Counted from the first letter of the stretch, positions 30,436-37,801 are shown. The stretch: 40,980 nt of DNA from a virus (IMGVR_UViG_3300031718_000022:1-40980), one strand, 5' to 3'. The notes: generated by a model not told the origin, from the letters alone. A program made the numbers and translations.

Positions 30436-30726
30436 TTGCGCCAAATCTTCAGACTGAGCCGACGTAGGCGGGAAATCCTCGAACTCGTCTGCCTCGGGTC
30501 GGCGGCGAAGGTCATTGCCGACGAGCTCGAAATCACTGTCAGCACCGTGAATTCCCACATTGCCGACATCTGCCGCAAGGCCCATGTTTCGCGGTCCCAA
30601 CTAGTGGTTTATGCCCTCCAGCATCCCGGCGCGCTAATCCGTGGAAGGGACTGTCTGCCGGGCCTCCATCCCAGAGGGTGCGCCTGCGATTCGCCGTTTT
30701 GCAAAGGCATGAGGAGCACTGCCTGA
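30436..30726 (+). CDS. Stand-alone LuxR-type helix-turn-helix protein
   Basis: A 96-residue protein starting at TTG 30436, with GGAAG five bases upstream. Residues 7-65 are a standard LuxR DNA-binding domain: LSRRRREILELVCLGSAAKV, then IADELEITVSTVNSHIADIC and VSRSQLVVYAL. No receiver or ligand-binding domain is attached. A receiver-like gene follows three bases downstream, so the two may form a split response regulator. The C-terminal 30 residues carry Cys (RGCACDSPFC). Confidence 0.7.
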   Translation: MRQIFRLSRRRREILELVCLGSAAKVIADELEITVSTVNSHIADICRKAHVSRSQLVVYALQHPGALIRGRDCLPGLHPRGCACDSPFCKGMRSTA

Positions 30727-30728
30727 TC

Positions 30729-31103
30729 ATGAAAACGATTCTGATTGTCGAAGATGACCCAGCCATCTTAAAGCTGGTCGCGAGTATCCTGATAGAGGCG
30801 CACGCCTATGAAATCCTCTCTGCCAGGTCCGGGAAGGGCGGCCTCCGGATCGGGCTCGACTTCCCGCGGCCTATCCATCTATTGCTGGCGAACGTGATTC
30901 TGCCGGGTATGTTGGGTACTCACGTGGCAGCCGAACTGAAGGCGGTACGGCCTGCGATGCGGGTAATTCTGCTGGCGGGAAAGGCCGACGAAGATCTGGC
31001 GGTGCTGCATGGGGGCTGGCAAATTCTCGAAAAGGATCATCTCCGGGCGGACCTGCTGGCGCGAGTCAGGGCAGAACTGGGAGCGCGCGCCGGCGCCGGA
31101 TAA
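30729..31103 (+). CDS. Degenerate receiver-domain protein
   Basis: A 124-residue CheY-like fold beginning MKTILIVEDDPAILKLVASI at ATG 30729. The acidic pair Asp9-Asp10 is present, but the phosphoacceptor aspartate is Asn55 (LLLANVILPGMLG, where active receivers have D) and the conserved Ser/Thr position reads Ala (VILLAGKAD). The late Lys is kept (ILEKDHL). It therefore looks like an unphosphorylated pseudo-receiver that could work by protein contact, possibly with the LuxR-type protein encoded just upstream. A longer upstream start exists but overlaps that gene. Confidence 0.7.
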   Translation: MKTILIVEDDPAILKLVASILIEAHAYEILSARSGKGGLRIGLDFPRPIHLLLANVILPGMLGTHVAAELKAVRPAMRVILLAGKADEDLAVLHGGWQILEKDHLRADLLARVRAELGARAGAG

Positions 31104-31117
31104 TATATTCTCTCTGT

Positions 31118-31300
31118 ATGGATGCCGCTCTCCGCAAGGCTGCGCTCGCTCAAAGCATGGACGCCTACGTCACGGCGCTGAAAGGGCTCACCAACGAGCA
31201 GTTGGCCCAGGAGCGACGGATTCTGCTCCACGTCCCCGAGTTGCAAGACGTGCTCGAACGCGAGATCTCGCGGCGGAAGGCGAAGGCCGCTGGGGCGTAG
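31118..31300 (+). CDS. Small helical hypothetical protein
   Basis: A 60-residue protein: MDAALRKAALAQSMDAYVTA followed by ALKGLTNEQLAQERRILLHV and a basic end (ISRRKAKAAGA). No ribosome binding site, but TAATATATT lies just upstream, so it may be leaderless or start from its own promoter. It lies 14 bases after the receiver gene. No family recognised. Confidence 0.45.
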   Translation: MDAALRKAALAQSMDAYVTALKGLTNEQLAQERRILLHVPELQDVLEREISRRKAKAAGA

Positions 31301-31302
31301 GG

Positions 31303-31821
31303 TTAGGTCGGGATGTAGCCCGCTTCATCCCAGGCGAAGATGTAATAACCATCGGGGTCTGTGCCGGGCGCGGTGACAGGCCACTCGCTGACCAGCAGGA
31401 ACGGGTCGTCATCGAGCTGCTCCAGAATGAAATAAGCGTGCACGCCAGTCCGGGCGATGCCGTCGATGATCTTTCGTCCGGCTTCGGGAATCACGGTCGG
31501 CGCCTCGACGCCTGGCGCGTGTACGACGCGTAAGCACTCCAGCACGCCATCCGAACATTCACCGATCAGGTAGCGCCGCCATGCCAGGAACGCGCCCTCG
31601 TCTTCGAATAAGAGCTTGCGAGCTTCCCTCAATTTATCGCGCTGGTATTGCGCCACGCCGTGGCCGTTGAGCATCAGCGTGTGACTCCTGAGGATGGCGA
31701 TTTGCAGCTCAGTCAGCGGCGGTGGTGCTGGGCCGTCCCCGTTAAATCGACAGGCTGGGTTGCCGCATGCACAGCGCGTGGGCAGTTCCGCGCTGATGGG
31801 TATTGCTTCCATTGTTGGCAT
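31303..31821 (-). CDS. Hypothetical protein with N-terminal Cys pair
   Basis: A 172-residue protein. The N-terminus has CACGNPAC (residues about 17-24), a probable metal-binding knuckle. A mixed fold follows, with YLIGECSDGVLECLRVVHAP and a final strand-rich part, LVSEWPVTAPGTDPDGYYIF. It ends tail to tail with the plus-strand gene at 31300. No known family; ATG 31821 is one of two close starts. Confidence 0.5.
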   Translation of the reverse strand: MPTMEAIPISAELPTRCACGNPACRFNGDGPAPPPLTELQIAILRSHTLMLNGHGVAQYQRDKLREARKLLFEDEGAFLAWRRYLIGECSDGVLECLRVVHAPGVEAPTVIPEAGRKIIDGIARTGVHAYFILEQLDDDPFLLVSEWPVTAPGTDPDGYYIFAWDEAGYIPT

Positions 31822-31893
31822 CGAGAGGGTACCTCTGATGCCAGTGTACAGAATCTCGCGGGGCGGGAGCGTAGGATGGGATTATGGACCGGA

Positions 31894-32154
31894 TCAATTT
31901 GGAGACTTGCCCGGTGGAAGCGACTCCCCAAGCTGGCGTCTCGCTTGTCTGGTCAGTGTCTCCGCAAGCTCTAGGCACTGTTGAGGAGTCAGAACAAACT
32001 GAATCGTCGTGGTGTCGCGTGCTGCAAGCTCCGCTGGAGTCGATACGTACTCAACTGCTAGAAAAACGGCAGTCCCTGCTACCGGCGCAGTTCTCCAGCC
32101 GGTAACAGGCTTTAGGATTACGTTGCCTTCGCTGTCGGTTTCGAGTGGCTTCAT
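31894..32154 (-). CDS. Hypothetical protein
   Basis: An 86-residue protein (MKPLETDSEGNVILKPVTGW) with short strands and a C-terminal helix (TPQQCLELAETLTRQARRQL). GGGGACAAATAATTT precedes the start, which follows the upstream stop by three bases. It is a small soluble protein of unknown function in the leftward cargo cluster. Confidence 0.5.
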   Translation of the reverse strand: MKPLETDSEGNVILKPVTGWRTAPVAGTAVFLAVEYVSTPAELAARDTTTIQFVLTPQQCLELAETLTRQARRQLGESLPPGKSPN

Positions 32155-32157
32155 AAA

Positions 32158-32619
32158 TTATTTGTCCCCCGATGCCAGCAGCTTCGGCCCGTGCGTCTCA
32201 AAGAACGTGCGGCCGTCGGCAGCGAGCATGTAAGGCATGAGCACCTCAACTGCCTGCACCATGCCCAGGTCGATTAGGGCTAGCTGCGATTTCAGCCACC
32301 AGTAGAGTTGACGCCAGGCAATGCGCTCCGCTTGTTCCCGATCCCTGTCGGCCATCTTTGTCTGATTGAACTGGCCCCATTTATCGCGCCGGCTGTTGAG
32401 GGTCTTAAAGACAGGATCTGTCCGCACTGGCAGTTTGTAGGGAATCTTCCCCGCTGCCGTCGGAATTACGAAGGACAGGCCGACCACTTTGCGGCCCTCC
32501 AGCTCCTGGTTGATGGCAGTAGCGCCGGCATGAACCAGCAGCCCCATGATCTCGCCGATACTCTTGCTGACCGGAACGTCGGTGGATTCGGTGAAGAGGG
32601 TTTTTTTCTTTGTCGGCAT
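32158..32619 (-). CDS. Hypothetical protein
   Basis: A 153-residue protein with a Lys/Thr-rich start (MPTKKKTLFTESTDVPVSKS), a beta-rich middle (KVVGLSFVIPTAAGKIPYKL) and a helical second half with Trp residues (ERIAWRQLYWWLKSQLALID). The middle KIPYKLPVRTDPVFKTLN segment looks conserved. The composition is protein-like, but the family is not recognised. Confidence 0.5.
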   Translation of the reverse strand: MPTKKKTLFTESTDVPVSKSIGEIMGLLVHAGATAINQELEGRKVVGLSFVIPTAAGKIPYKLPVRTDPVFKTLNSRRDKWGQFNQTKMADRDREQAERIAWRQLYWWLKSQLALIDLGMVQAVEVLMPYMLAADGRTFFETHGPKLLASGDK

Positions 32620-32635
32620 TTCAGGAGTCTCGATT

Positions 32636-32845
32636 TCAGAGCTTCAGAAACCAGACAGCCAGCGCGGCGGCGATCGCGACAATCGAGAGCCAGAAAAACC
32701 ACGTCAGGATATTCTTGATCGATTTCAGCGTTGTGTCGATGGAGTCAAAGACGGCTGGCGTTTCCGGCTGAGGCATGGCGAAGGCATAGCCGCAGGCACA
32801 ATGAGGCGTTCCGGCGTATTCGCGCTTGCAGGAGGGACAGGTCAT
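32636..32845 (-). CDS. Small zinc-ribbon membrane protein
   Basis: A 69-residue protein with an N-terminal Cys pair (MTCPSCKREYAGTPHCACGY, giving C3, C6, C16, C18) and one C-terminal membrane span (TWFFWLSIVAIAAALAVWFL). GGAG lies upstream of ATG 32845. Zinc-ribbon single-span proteins of this type are frequent in phages and genomic islands; the role is unknown. Confidence 0.6.
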   Translation of the reverse strand: MTCPSCKREYAGTPHCACGYAFAMPQPETPAVFDSIDTTLKSIKNILTWFFWLSIVAIAAALAVWFLKL

Positions 32846-32870
32846 TGGAGGTCTCCGACGCTATTAATAT

Positions 32871-33923
32871 TCACTGAGGGCATGCGACGTCGCCCAGTTT
32901 CACAACCACCGGAAGTTGGACGCGATTCGCTGGATACGAACCGAAACCCACGACGCCTCCCGGCTTTGCTCCCTGCCACAGATCCAACCAAAGCTCCCAC
33001 TCGTAATTCCCGCACGGAAACGGGACAGCGGGTGCGTAGATACTTCCGCCGGCAGCCGTGATCGTCGCCGGGAGTTGGAAGTTAACCTGATAGAGGCCTG
33101 GGAATTGAGGCGACGGCCCGACGAACGAAAAGGCCGCCTCAAGATAAGTGCAACAGAGCTGTCCAAACTCCGGGACTTCGTAGTTCATCGTCACGGGGCT
33201 TTTCGGGCTGCTGTTGACGAATGTCCCGAGTCCCGTCAGCCAGATCGTGTAATACTGCCCAATTCGCGCCGGGTTCGAAGACGAGAGCACGTGACCTTGC
33301 TGGTCTGTGATGGCGCCTCGAACCGACTGGTTCGCAACCGTCTTCGTAAATGTCAGGCCGCAGTTCTTATTCGCATCCGGGAGGCTGGGATCGATCACGC
33401 AATCATAGCCCTCGGAAAAGATGCGGGGCTGCGCATATATAAACTGAGGATTCGGGCCATATTGGGTCAACTCCACTTGGCTGCCAGCACTGCTGCCGCT
33501 CGCCGCACCGTCATCGATCACGCCGTTTACCCGAACCACGAGAGAGAGAAGCGGGGCGCCCATGCCCGGTAATTGCTGAAACTGCGGGATTGCTGGCAAT
33601 GAGCTGAACAGAATGAAGTTTATTTGGGAGGGGCTCGCGAATATCAACTGAAGAGCCTGACACTGGGATGCGTCGAGCTGAGAAATCTTTCCTGCCACGC
33701 AGATGAACGCTTCGGTTGGCCCGAGCCTCAACGGAAAAGGCAGCGCGGCGAATTGGTACTGGCTGTCTGAGAGCCCGGTTCCGAAGACGGTGCCCAAACC
33801 CCCGAGCGCGATGCCACTGGTGAAATCTGCGCCGCTGACCACGGATAGGATATGAGGCTGCGCGTTGATCGGACCGGCGGCGAGAGCCGCAAACATCAAC
33901 AGCGAAACTGCCGGCTTCGTCAT
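32871..33923 (-). CDS. Secreted TIGR03437-like protein
   Basis: A 350-residue protein with a signal peptide (MTKPAVSLLMFAALAAGPIN, cleaved near residue 20). It contains the motif HILSVVSGADFTSGIALGGL, then FGTGLSD, the segments QINFILFSSLP and YYTIWLTGLGTF, and VNFQLPATI. These fit the repetitive beta-sandwich pattern of the acidobacterial TIGR03437 domain, originally described as a Solibacter C-terminal domain. Function is unknown; an adhesion or carbohydrate-binding role is possible. Finding it inside a phage points to lysogenic conversion cargo or transfer from an acidobacterial host. The start overlaps the upstream gene by four bases (ATGA). Confidence 0.7.
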   Translation of the reverse strand: MTKPAVSLLMFAALAAGPINAQPHILSVVSGADFTSGIALGGLGTVFGTGLSDSQYQFAALPFPLRLGPTEAFICVAGKISQLDASQCQALQLIFASPSQINFILFSSLPAIPQFQQLPGMGAPLLSLVVRVNGVIDDGAASGSSAGSQVELTQYGPNPQFIYAQPRIFSEGYDCVIDPSLPDANKNCGLTFTKTVANQSVRGAITDQQGHVLSSSNPARIGQYYTIWLTGLGTFVNSSPKSPVTMNYEVPEFGQLCCTYLEAAFSFVGPSPQFPGLYQVNFQLPATITAAGGSIYAPAVPFPCGNYEWELWLDLWQGAKPGGVVGFGSYPANRVQLPVVVKLGDVACPQ

Positions 33924-34174
33924 TTAGCCATCTTCTTTTTTGCCTTTGCCTTCGCCTTTGTCGTTTTTTTCTTTGGACCCCAGCGCGCCTCCGCCGCCTT
34001 GCGCGCAATTTCGGCCCGTTGGTCCGGAGTGAGCGCGTTGGCGCGAGCTTTGCCCCCTACCTGGCCGCCTGATCGGGCGAATTCCTTTCGCTCCTCCTGG
34101 GTTTTGCCATCCATCGAGGCTTTCCCGCCTAGTCGTCCCAAGGCCACGGCGTTGGGGTTCTTCTTCTGAGCCAT
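33920..34174 (-). CDS. Basic protein with GGKA and EIARKAAEARW repeats
   Basis: An 84-residue protein starting MAQKKNPNAVALGRLGGKAS at ATG 34174 (ATGs at 34180 and 34192 are alternatives). It contains VALGRLGGKA and VGGKARAN elements, the motif EIARKAAEARWGPKK and a long Lys/Ala tail. The motif resembles the C-terminal repeats of the 25213 protein. Such proteins are typically nucleic-acid binding by charge. It opens the leftward cluster, divergent from the promoter at 34234. Confidence 0.6.
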   Translation of the reverse strand: MAQKKNPNAVALGRLGGKASMDGKTQEERKEFARSGGQVGGKARANALTPDQRAEIARKAAEARWGPKKKTTKAKAKAKKKMAK

Positions 34175-34233
34175 CGGCATAGAGCATAACACAGCGTTCT
34201 GATAAACATTTTCCTCGCATCCAATATTTGTGC

Positions 34234-34262
34234 TTGACAGAGCGCATTGAAAAGCATAAGAT
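34234..34262 (+). promoter_or_regulatory. Sigma70-like promoter of the rightward operon
   Basis: A perfect -35 box TTGACA (34234-34239) and a -10 box TAAGAT (34257-34262) are separated by exactly 17 bases. The first gene starts at 34315 with AGAGGA eight bases upstream, leaving about 45 bases of leader. This is the best promoter match noticed in the window and probably drives the 34315-38297 operon. Confidence 0.6.
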
Positions 34263-34314
34263 TAGAGAGTAAGCAAAACAGCCGCGAGGCTCTAAAGCGC
34301 AGAGGATTCCCAAC

Positions 34315-34602
34315 ATGATTGACCGCAACGAAGACGGAAGCCCGGACTACGCCGAACCATTCCACGGCAACACCTGCCAGAACTGTGGACGCGACGTCAC
34401 GCGCCTCACGCTCGTACCGGAATTCGAGTACATGGGCTGCGACGACTGCATGGAGGAGGCTCTGGCAGTCATCGCCAAAGAGGCCGCATTCCTCGCCGAA
34501 ACCGGCTGCACCGTTGCAGAGAGCGAGGCTTTCCTGGCCGTGGTGGTGAAGGCCGCCCGCCGCGCCCGCCAACAGGGCGAGTTATTCACGGAGGTGGCGT
34601 AA
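34315..34602 (+). CDS. Zinc-ribbon protein, first gene of the rightward operon
   Basis: A 95-residue protein with two Cys pairs, CQNCGRD and GCDDCMEE, of zinc-ribbon type, followed by a helix (EEALAVIAKEAAFLAETG). The start is supported by AGAGGA and by the promoter at 34234. As the first gene after the strongest promoter it is probably made early. Its partner is unknown. Confidence 0.65.
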   Translation: MIDRNEDGSPDYAEPFHGNTCQNCGRDVTRLTLVPEFEYMGCDDCMEEALAVIAKEAAFLAETGCTVAESEAFLAVVVKAARRARQQGELFTEVA

Positions 34603-34952
34603 TGCCTCAACCTGGATTCATGACCCAGATCATACCGCTCTCCGGAGTCTCACAAGACGCCACGGGAGTGGCGCGCCACTGCTATTTGAACCTGTCGCTC
34701 GACGGCAACCAATGGTGTGTCCTATTCGGCAGTGACCTGAACCGCGGCATCGCTGGGTTCGGCAACACGCCCAACGACGCCGTAGCCGAATTCGAAAAGC
34801 AGTTCAAAACGGCAAACGACAGGCCGCCAATTCCAACCACACGCTTTGATTGGTCGGCATGGATTGACGGGCGCGAGGAATGGAAAGCCGGACACGGCGC
34901 CACGAAAGACGAAGCGATTCGCGACTTGCTGCTCCAGATCGAGGAGGAATAA
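34602..34952 (+). CDS. Hypothetical early protein
   Basis: A 116-residue protein coupled by TAATG. The centre YLNLSLDGNQWCVLFGSDLN followed by GIAGFGNTPNDAVAEFEK follows the strand-strand-helix pattern seen in small HicB-like and phage early proteins. The Trp-rich end is SAWIDGREEWKAGHG. Function unknown; it probably acts early together with its neighbours. Confidence 0.55.
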   Translation: MPQPGFMTQIIPLSGVSQDATGVARHCYLNLSLDGNQWCVLFGSDLNRGIAGFGNTPNDAVAEFEKQFKTANDRPPIPTTRFDWSAWIDGREEWKAGHGATKDEAIRDLLLQIEEE

Positions 34953-34954
34953 CA

Positions 34955-35692
34955 ATGCCTCAGCAAAAGCTCGCCCTCACCCCCAACGTGCCGATTCAGA
35001 TTGCCCTCAAGTACCCCGAAGGCAAAATCGTGGAAGGGCGCTTTGGCGACCAGGTCTACTTCTCGCTCGCCGAGCCGCCCGATTCCTGCCTATACCTCGA
35101 TATGGGTATCGCGCAGGCCATCAATCAATTGGGCCTCCGGAGGGGACAACTCTTCTGGGCCTGCAAGCGATGGAGCGGCAAAAAAAGCGACTCGCCGATG
35201 TGGGATTTCTGGCCCGTGGCCAGAGATGAGATGAAGCCCGTGCCCTCACCCGCCGCGCAGGCTACCGGGATCGCGGACACGGAATTAGAGCAGCAACTCC
35301 GTGCATCGCTCGCCGAGATTGAGCGCAAGAAAAAGGCCGAAACGGTTGCACCCGCTCCGGCCCCGACTGCGCCAACACCATCACGTCAATTAGCACAGCC
35401 GCCTTCGAACAACGGCAATGGTACCAGCAACGGACACAATGCACCACCTGACAATGGCGGCAGTAGCGGCAACAGCGGCAATGGCGCGCCGAAGCCATAT
35501 CTGGTGTCGGGCGTTCCGACCAAGATTCCGATGAACGTAGCCCTTCGTGAGATCGTGGAATTCACGACGGCTGAACTCAAGACGTCAGGACTCCATCTCG
35601 AAGGCGGTCCCATCCAGGATTTGATTTCGACCTTCGTTATCGGCGGCATGCGCGAGGGCTGGATCGGCGTATGGGAGCGGGGTGCGAAATGA
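34955..35692 (+). CDS. Possible nucleic-acid-binding protein upstream of nuclease
   Basis: A 245-residue protein with three parts: a beta-rich N-terminal domain (IQIALKYPEGKIVEGRFGDQ, VYFSLAEPPDSCLYLD and a DMGIAQAINQLGL helix), a long disordered Pro/Asn/Gly linker (residues about 115-175), and a small C-terminal domain (LREIVEFTTAELKTSGLHLE). A folded domain plus a disordered linker beside a PD-(D/E)XK nuclease recalls single-strand binding or recombination accessory proteins. This is inference from architecture only. GAGGAGG precedes ATG 34955. Confidence 0.55.
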   Translation: MPQQKLALTPNVPIQIALKYPEGKIVEGRFGDQVYFSLAEPPDSCLYLDMGIAQAINQLGLRRGQLFWACKRWSGKKSDSPMWDFWPVARDEMKPVPSPAAQATGIADTELEQQLRASLAEIERKKKAETVAPAPAPTAPTPSRQLAQPPSNNGNGTSNGHNAPPDNGGSSGNSGNGAPKPYLVSGVPTKIPMNVALREIVEFTTAELKTSGLHLEGGPIQDLISTFVIGGMREGWIGVWERGAK

Positions 35693-36513
35693 GCGCCGCC
35701 CGTTCTTTCGTGACGATGGACGCTCCGGGGGACGTATTGTCCCCCTCGAGCGTGGCATCCTACCTAAGCTGTGGCCCTAAATGGCGATACGGCCATATCG
35801 ACAAGCTCGACGACCCCCCGACCGGAGCGCGGACCATGGGTAGCGCAGTGCATGAAGCGCTGGGCGCCAATTTCGGCCAGAAGATTGATACGCGCACCGA
35901 TCTGCCGGCAGCCGGCGTTCAGGCGGTCTACCTCGAGGCCTGGGACAAGCTGGTCCGGGGCGACATGCCCAATCGTTTTGGTAAGCCTTCACTACCCACC
36001 GAATTCCGGGATGACGAACTACCGGGGGAGCTGAAGGCTCAGGGCCTGGCTCTCTCTCTTAAATACCTCGAGGAGGCCGCGCCGAAGATTCAGCCGACGG
36101 CCGTCGAGTTGCCCGTGACTGGAACCATCGCGGGCGTTCGGGTGCGCGGCTTCATCGATTTGCTGGATGACTCCGGCCGCATCATCGATATCAAGACGGG
36201 GGCAAAAAAACCGAACGAGATCTCGTCTGATTACAAATTCCAGGTGGCCAGTTATTCCCAGATCTGTGACAGTGCCTCCGGCCACGCTCGAGTGGACACG
36301 CTCGTAAAAACGAAGTCTCCGCAATTGGTCCATCTGGATTGCACCATCGATCAGAAGGACGTCGATGCCACCCAAAAGCTTTACCCCCTGGTGCAGAATT
36401 CCATCCGTGCCGACGTCTGGCTTCCCAACAGGTCACATTTCATGTGCTCTCGCCGTTCGTGTGGCTTCTGGCGGGCATGCGAACGCGAGTTTGGGGGGAC
36501 GGTGGGCGAATGA
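35689..36513 (+). CDS. PD-(D/E)XK nuclease, Cas4/RecB-like with Fe-S cysteines
   Basis: A 274-residue nuclease starting MSAARSFVTMDAPGDVLSPS at ATG 35689 (ATGA overlap). Motifs in order: Cys28 in SYLSCGPKW; His55 in GSAVHEAL; Asp157 in GFIDLLDD; D167-I-K169 in IIDIKTG; a Gln/Tyr motif QVASYS; and C-terminal Cys in CSRRSCGFWRAC. Four cysteines spread over the N- and C-terminus match the iron-sulfur clasp of Cas4, AddB and Dna2-type enzymes. In phages such proteins act as recombination or DNA-processing exonucleases. No CRISPR-associated genes lie near. Confidence 0.82.
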   Translation: MSAARSFVTMDAPGDVLSPSSVASYLSCGPKWRYGHIDKLDDPPTGARTMGSAVHEALGANFGQKIDTRTDLPAAGVQAVYLEAWDKLVRGDMPNRFGKPSLPTEFRDDELPGELKAQGLALSLKYLEEAAPKIQPTAVELPVTGTIAGVRVRGFIDLLDDSGRIIDIKTGAKKPNEISSDYKFQVASYSQICDSASGHARVDTLVKTKSPQLVHLDCTIDQKDVDATQKLYPLVQNSIRADVWLPNRSHFMCSRRSCGFWRACEREFGGTVGE

Positions 36514-36704
36514 CAATCAAGAAAATCATTGAGCGCGCCCGCCGGCAGAAGCGGATCCGCGCCGGCCTGGTGCTCTGCGACAACTGCGATAATCCGGCAT
36601 CGAAGGAGCTATCGCAGGCTCTCCATTGGACGGCCTGCGCGCCCTGCGTCTGGGGCGAGGCGGATTCGCTCGACCCATCCGACTTCATCGCGGTGCCGGA
36701 ATGA
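36510..36704 (+). CDS. 64-residue zinc-ribbon protein
   Basis: The start ATG 36510 overlaps the nuclease stop (ATGA). It has a basic N-terminus (MTIKKIIERARRQKRIRAG) and Cys pairs CDNCDN and CAPCVW, a zinc ribbon with Trp residues. Closely coupled to the nuclease, so it may assist it. No family is recognised. Confidence 0.55.
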   Translation: MTIKKIIERARRQKRIRAGLVLCDNCDNPASKELSQALHWTACAPCVWGEADSLDPSDFIAVPE

Positions 36705-36823
36705 GTAGCTTCAAGCGCGAACTTCGCCAGCAACTCCGCGCCTTCCGCGGCGGACTTCCGGGCATTCTCTTTTTACTCTTTTGGATTGCAGTCTACTTCT
36801 TGGTGCCGACGGGGCCGAGATGA
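36701..36823 (+). CDS. 40-residue membrane protein
   Basis: ATG 36701 overlaps the preceding TGA (ATGA). It carries a basic N-terminus (MSSFKRELRQQLRAFRGGLP) and one hydrophobic span (GILFLLFWIAVYFLV). It is part of a chain of very small coupled genes, several encoding membrane peptides. Confidence 0.5.
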   Translation: MSSFKRELRQQLRAFRGGLPGILFLLFWIAVYFLVPTGPR

Positions 36824-36900
36824 TGGCCCGCCTGCTTTCCTCTCGGTGGACGTGGGGCATCGTCACTGGTTTGTGGATCCTTGCGAAGGTAATCAAATGA
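36820..36900 (+). CDS. 26-residue hydrophobic peptide
   Basis: ATG 36820 overlaps the previous stop (ATGA), and TGA ends at 36900. The product MMARLLSSRWTWGIVTGLWI continues to a short basic end. Its small size makes coding status uncertain, but the frame is bounded on both sides by coupled genes. Confidence 0.4.
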   Translation: MMARLLSSRWTWGIVTGLWILAKVIK

Positions 36901-37067
36901 AAAAGAGCTTTTGGTTTAGCTGGGCCCGGCTGTTTCGTTGGCTCGTCTGCCTGATAATTTCTGAGGCTGTCATTTGGAAGCTGCATATCCCCGCCCTGCC
37001 GGCGGCCTTGCTGGCCCTGGCGGTGGGAGCGCTTGCTTGGTGGCCATGGGGCGAGCTTCCCAAATGA
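36897..37067 (+). CDS. 56-residue two-span membrane protein
   Basis: ATG 36897 overlaps the previous stop. Two hydrophobic segments (LFRWLVCLIISEAVIWKL and LPAALLALAVGALAWW) are separated by a short Pro-containing turn. Two tight spans are typical of holin-like peptides and small membrane regulators. It belongs to the same coupled chain. Confidence 0.5.
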   Translation: MKKSFWFSWARLFRWLVCLIISEAVIWKLHIPALPAALLALAVGALAWWPWGELPK

Positions 37068-37144
37068 CACGCCTGTCTCGAAGGGTGGACTTTGACCTGC
37101 TTTCGGCAGCATACTTCCTCCAATGGCAGGCGAGCCAATGTTGA
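37064..37144 (+). CDS. 26-residue hypothetical peptide
   Basis: The frame starts ATG 37064, overlapping the previous TGA, and ends TGA 37144. It encodes MTRLSRRVDFDLLSAAYFLQ plus six residues. It continues the chain of coupled starts, but the peptide has no feature of its own, so confidence is low. Confidence 0.35.
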   Translation: MTRLSRRVDFDLLSAAYFLQWQASQC

Positions 37145-37224
37145 AGAGGTGGTTTGATCGCCTTGCGCTCGCGTGGTATCGATGGGAGTTTAGTGGGTTC
37201 AGAATATGGAAAAAACGAAGGTGA
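37138..37224 (+). CDS. 28-residue Trp/Arg-rich peptide
   Basis: ATG 37138 to TGA 37224 encodes MLKRWFDRLALAWYRWEFSG followed by a basic end (FRIWKKRR). The Trp/Arg composition is like membrane-active cationic peptides. It overlaps the upstream and downstream genes by a few bases. Translation is uncertain. Confidence 0.35.
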   Translation: MLKRWFDRLALAWYRWEFSGFRIWKKRR

Positions 37225-37541
37225 AAAAGACAAGGGGCGGTCTTAGCCCTGAGCCCCTGTCTTCCGCTGACGAGGGTTCACGAGGAGCTGGATCGCGAGC
37301 CTATCCCGAAAAGTACGACATCAAAATTACCCTCGCGGCGCGCGATGACGAGAGGCCTGAACTGACAGTCGAATTAGACGGGGTTCTCCGCTCTGACATT
37401 CTCGACCCCAATTATCGAAATGATGGGATTGCCTCGCTGGTCAGATCGATGGATCGATTTGTCTACGATTCAGATCCCCCGATCCAGTCCCTCGTGAACC
37501 CACGGAAGCGGGAGAAACTCCAGAGGGCTAGACCAAAATGA
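37206..37541 (+). CDS. Hypothetical early protein
   Basis: A 111-residue protein with a basic, disordered N-terminus (MEKTKVKKTRGGLSPEPLSS) and a mixed core (YDIKITLAARDDERPELTVE, then FVYDSDPPIQSLVNPRKREK). No motif or membrane segment. It is coupled to the next gene by an ATGA overlap at 37538. Confidence 0.5.
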   Translation: MEKTKVKKTRGGLSPEPLSSADEGSRGAGSRAYPEKYDIKITLAARDDERPELTVELDGVLRSDILDPNYRNDGIASLVRSMDRFVYDSDPPIQSLVNPRKREKLQRARPK

Positions 37542-37801
37542 GAACTACCATCTCTGAGGGAAAACGCTATTTCGTAATGGGAGTGCCCAGGTTTAGCGCA
37601 TTCCTGATCGAGTCACTTATCATTCTGGCCTCGGTATTTCTGATGGGAGCTGCTTATGGCGTCCGGAGCGCGATTGCGAAGCTGCAGCCGAAGCTCGAAT
37701 CCAATATGGCGGACCAGGAGCGATTGCAAAGTCGGCTTACCGAAATTCAGCAGGTTCAGGAAAGTTGCCGGCAACTGATCGACAGATCGAAGGCAAAATG
37801 A
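37538..37801 (+). CDS. Membrane-anchored coiled-coil protein
   Basis: An 87-residue protein with one span (residues about 20-43, AFLIESLIILASVFLMGAAY) and a C-terminal heptad helix (LQPKLESNMADQERLQSRLT). It overlaps both neighbours by four bases. Spanin-like or superinfection-exclusion roles are possible; nothing is decisive. Confidence 0.55.
   Translation: MRTTISEGKRYFVMGVPRFSAFLIESLIILASVFLMGAAYGVRSAIAKLQPKLESNMADQERLQSRLTEIQQVQESCRQLIDRSKAK

Noticed and set aside
35689-36513. Cas4-like protein as evidence for a CRISPR system
   Set aside because: No repeat array and no Cas1, Cas2 or effector gene is present. Phage Cas4/RecB-like nucleases occur without CRISPR.
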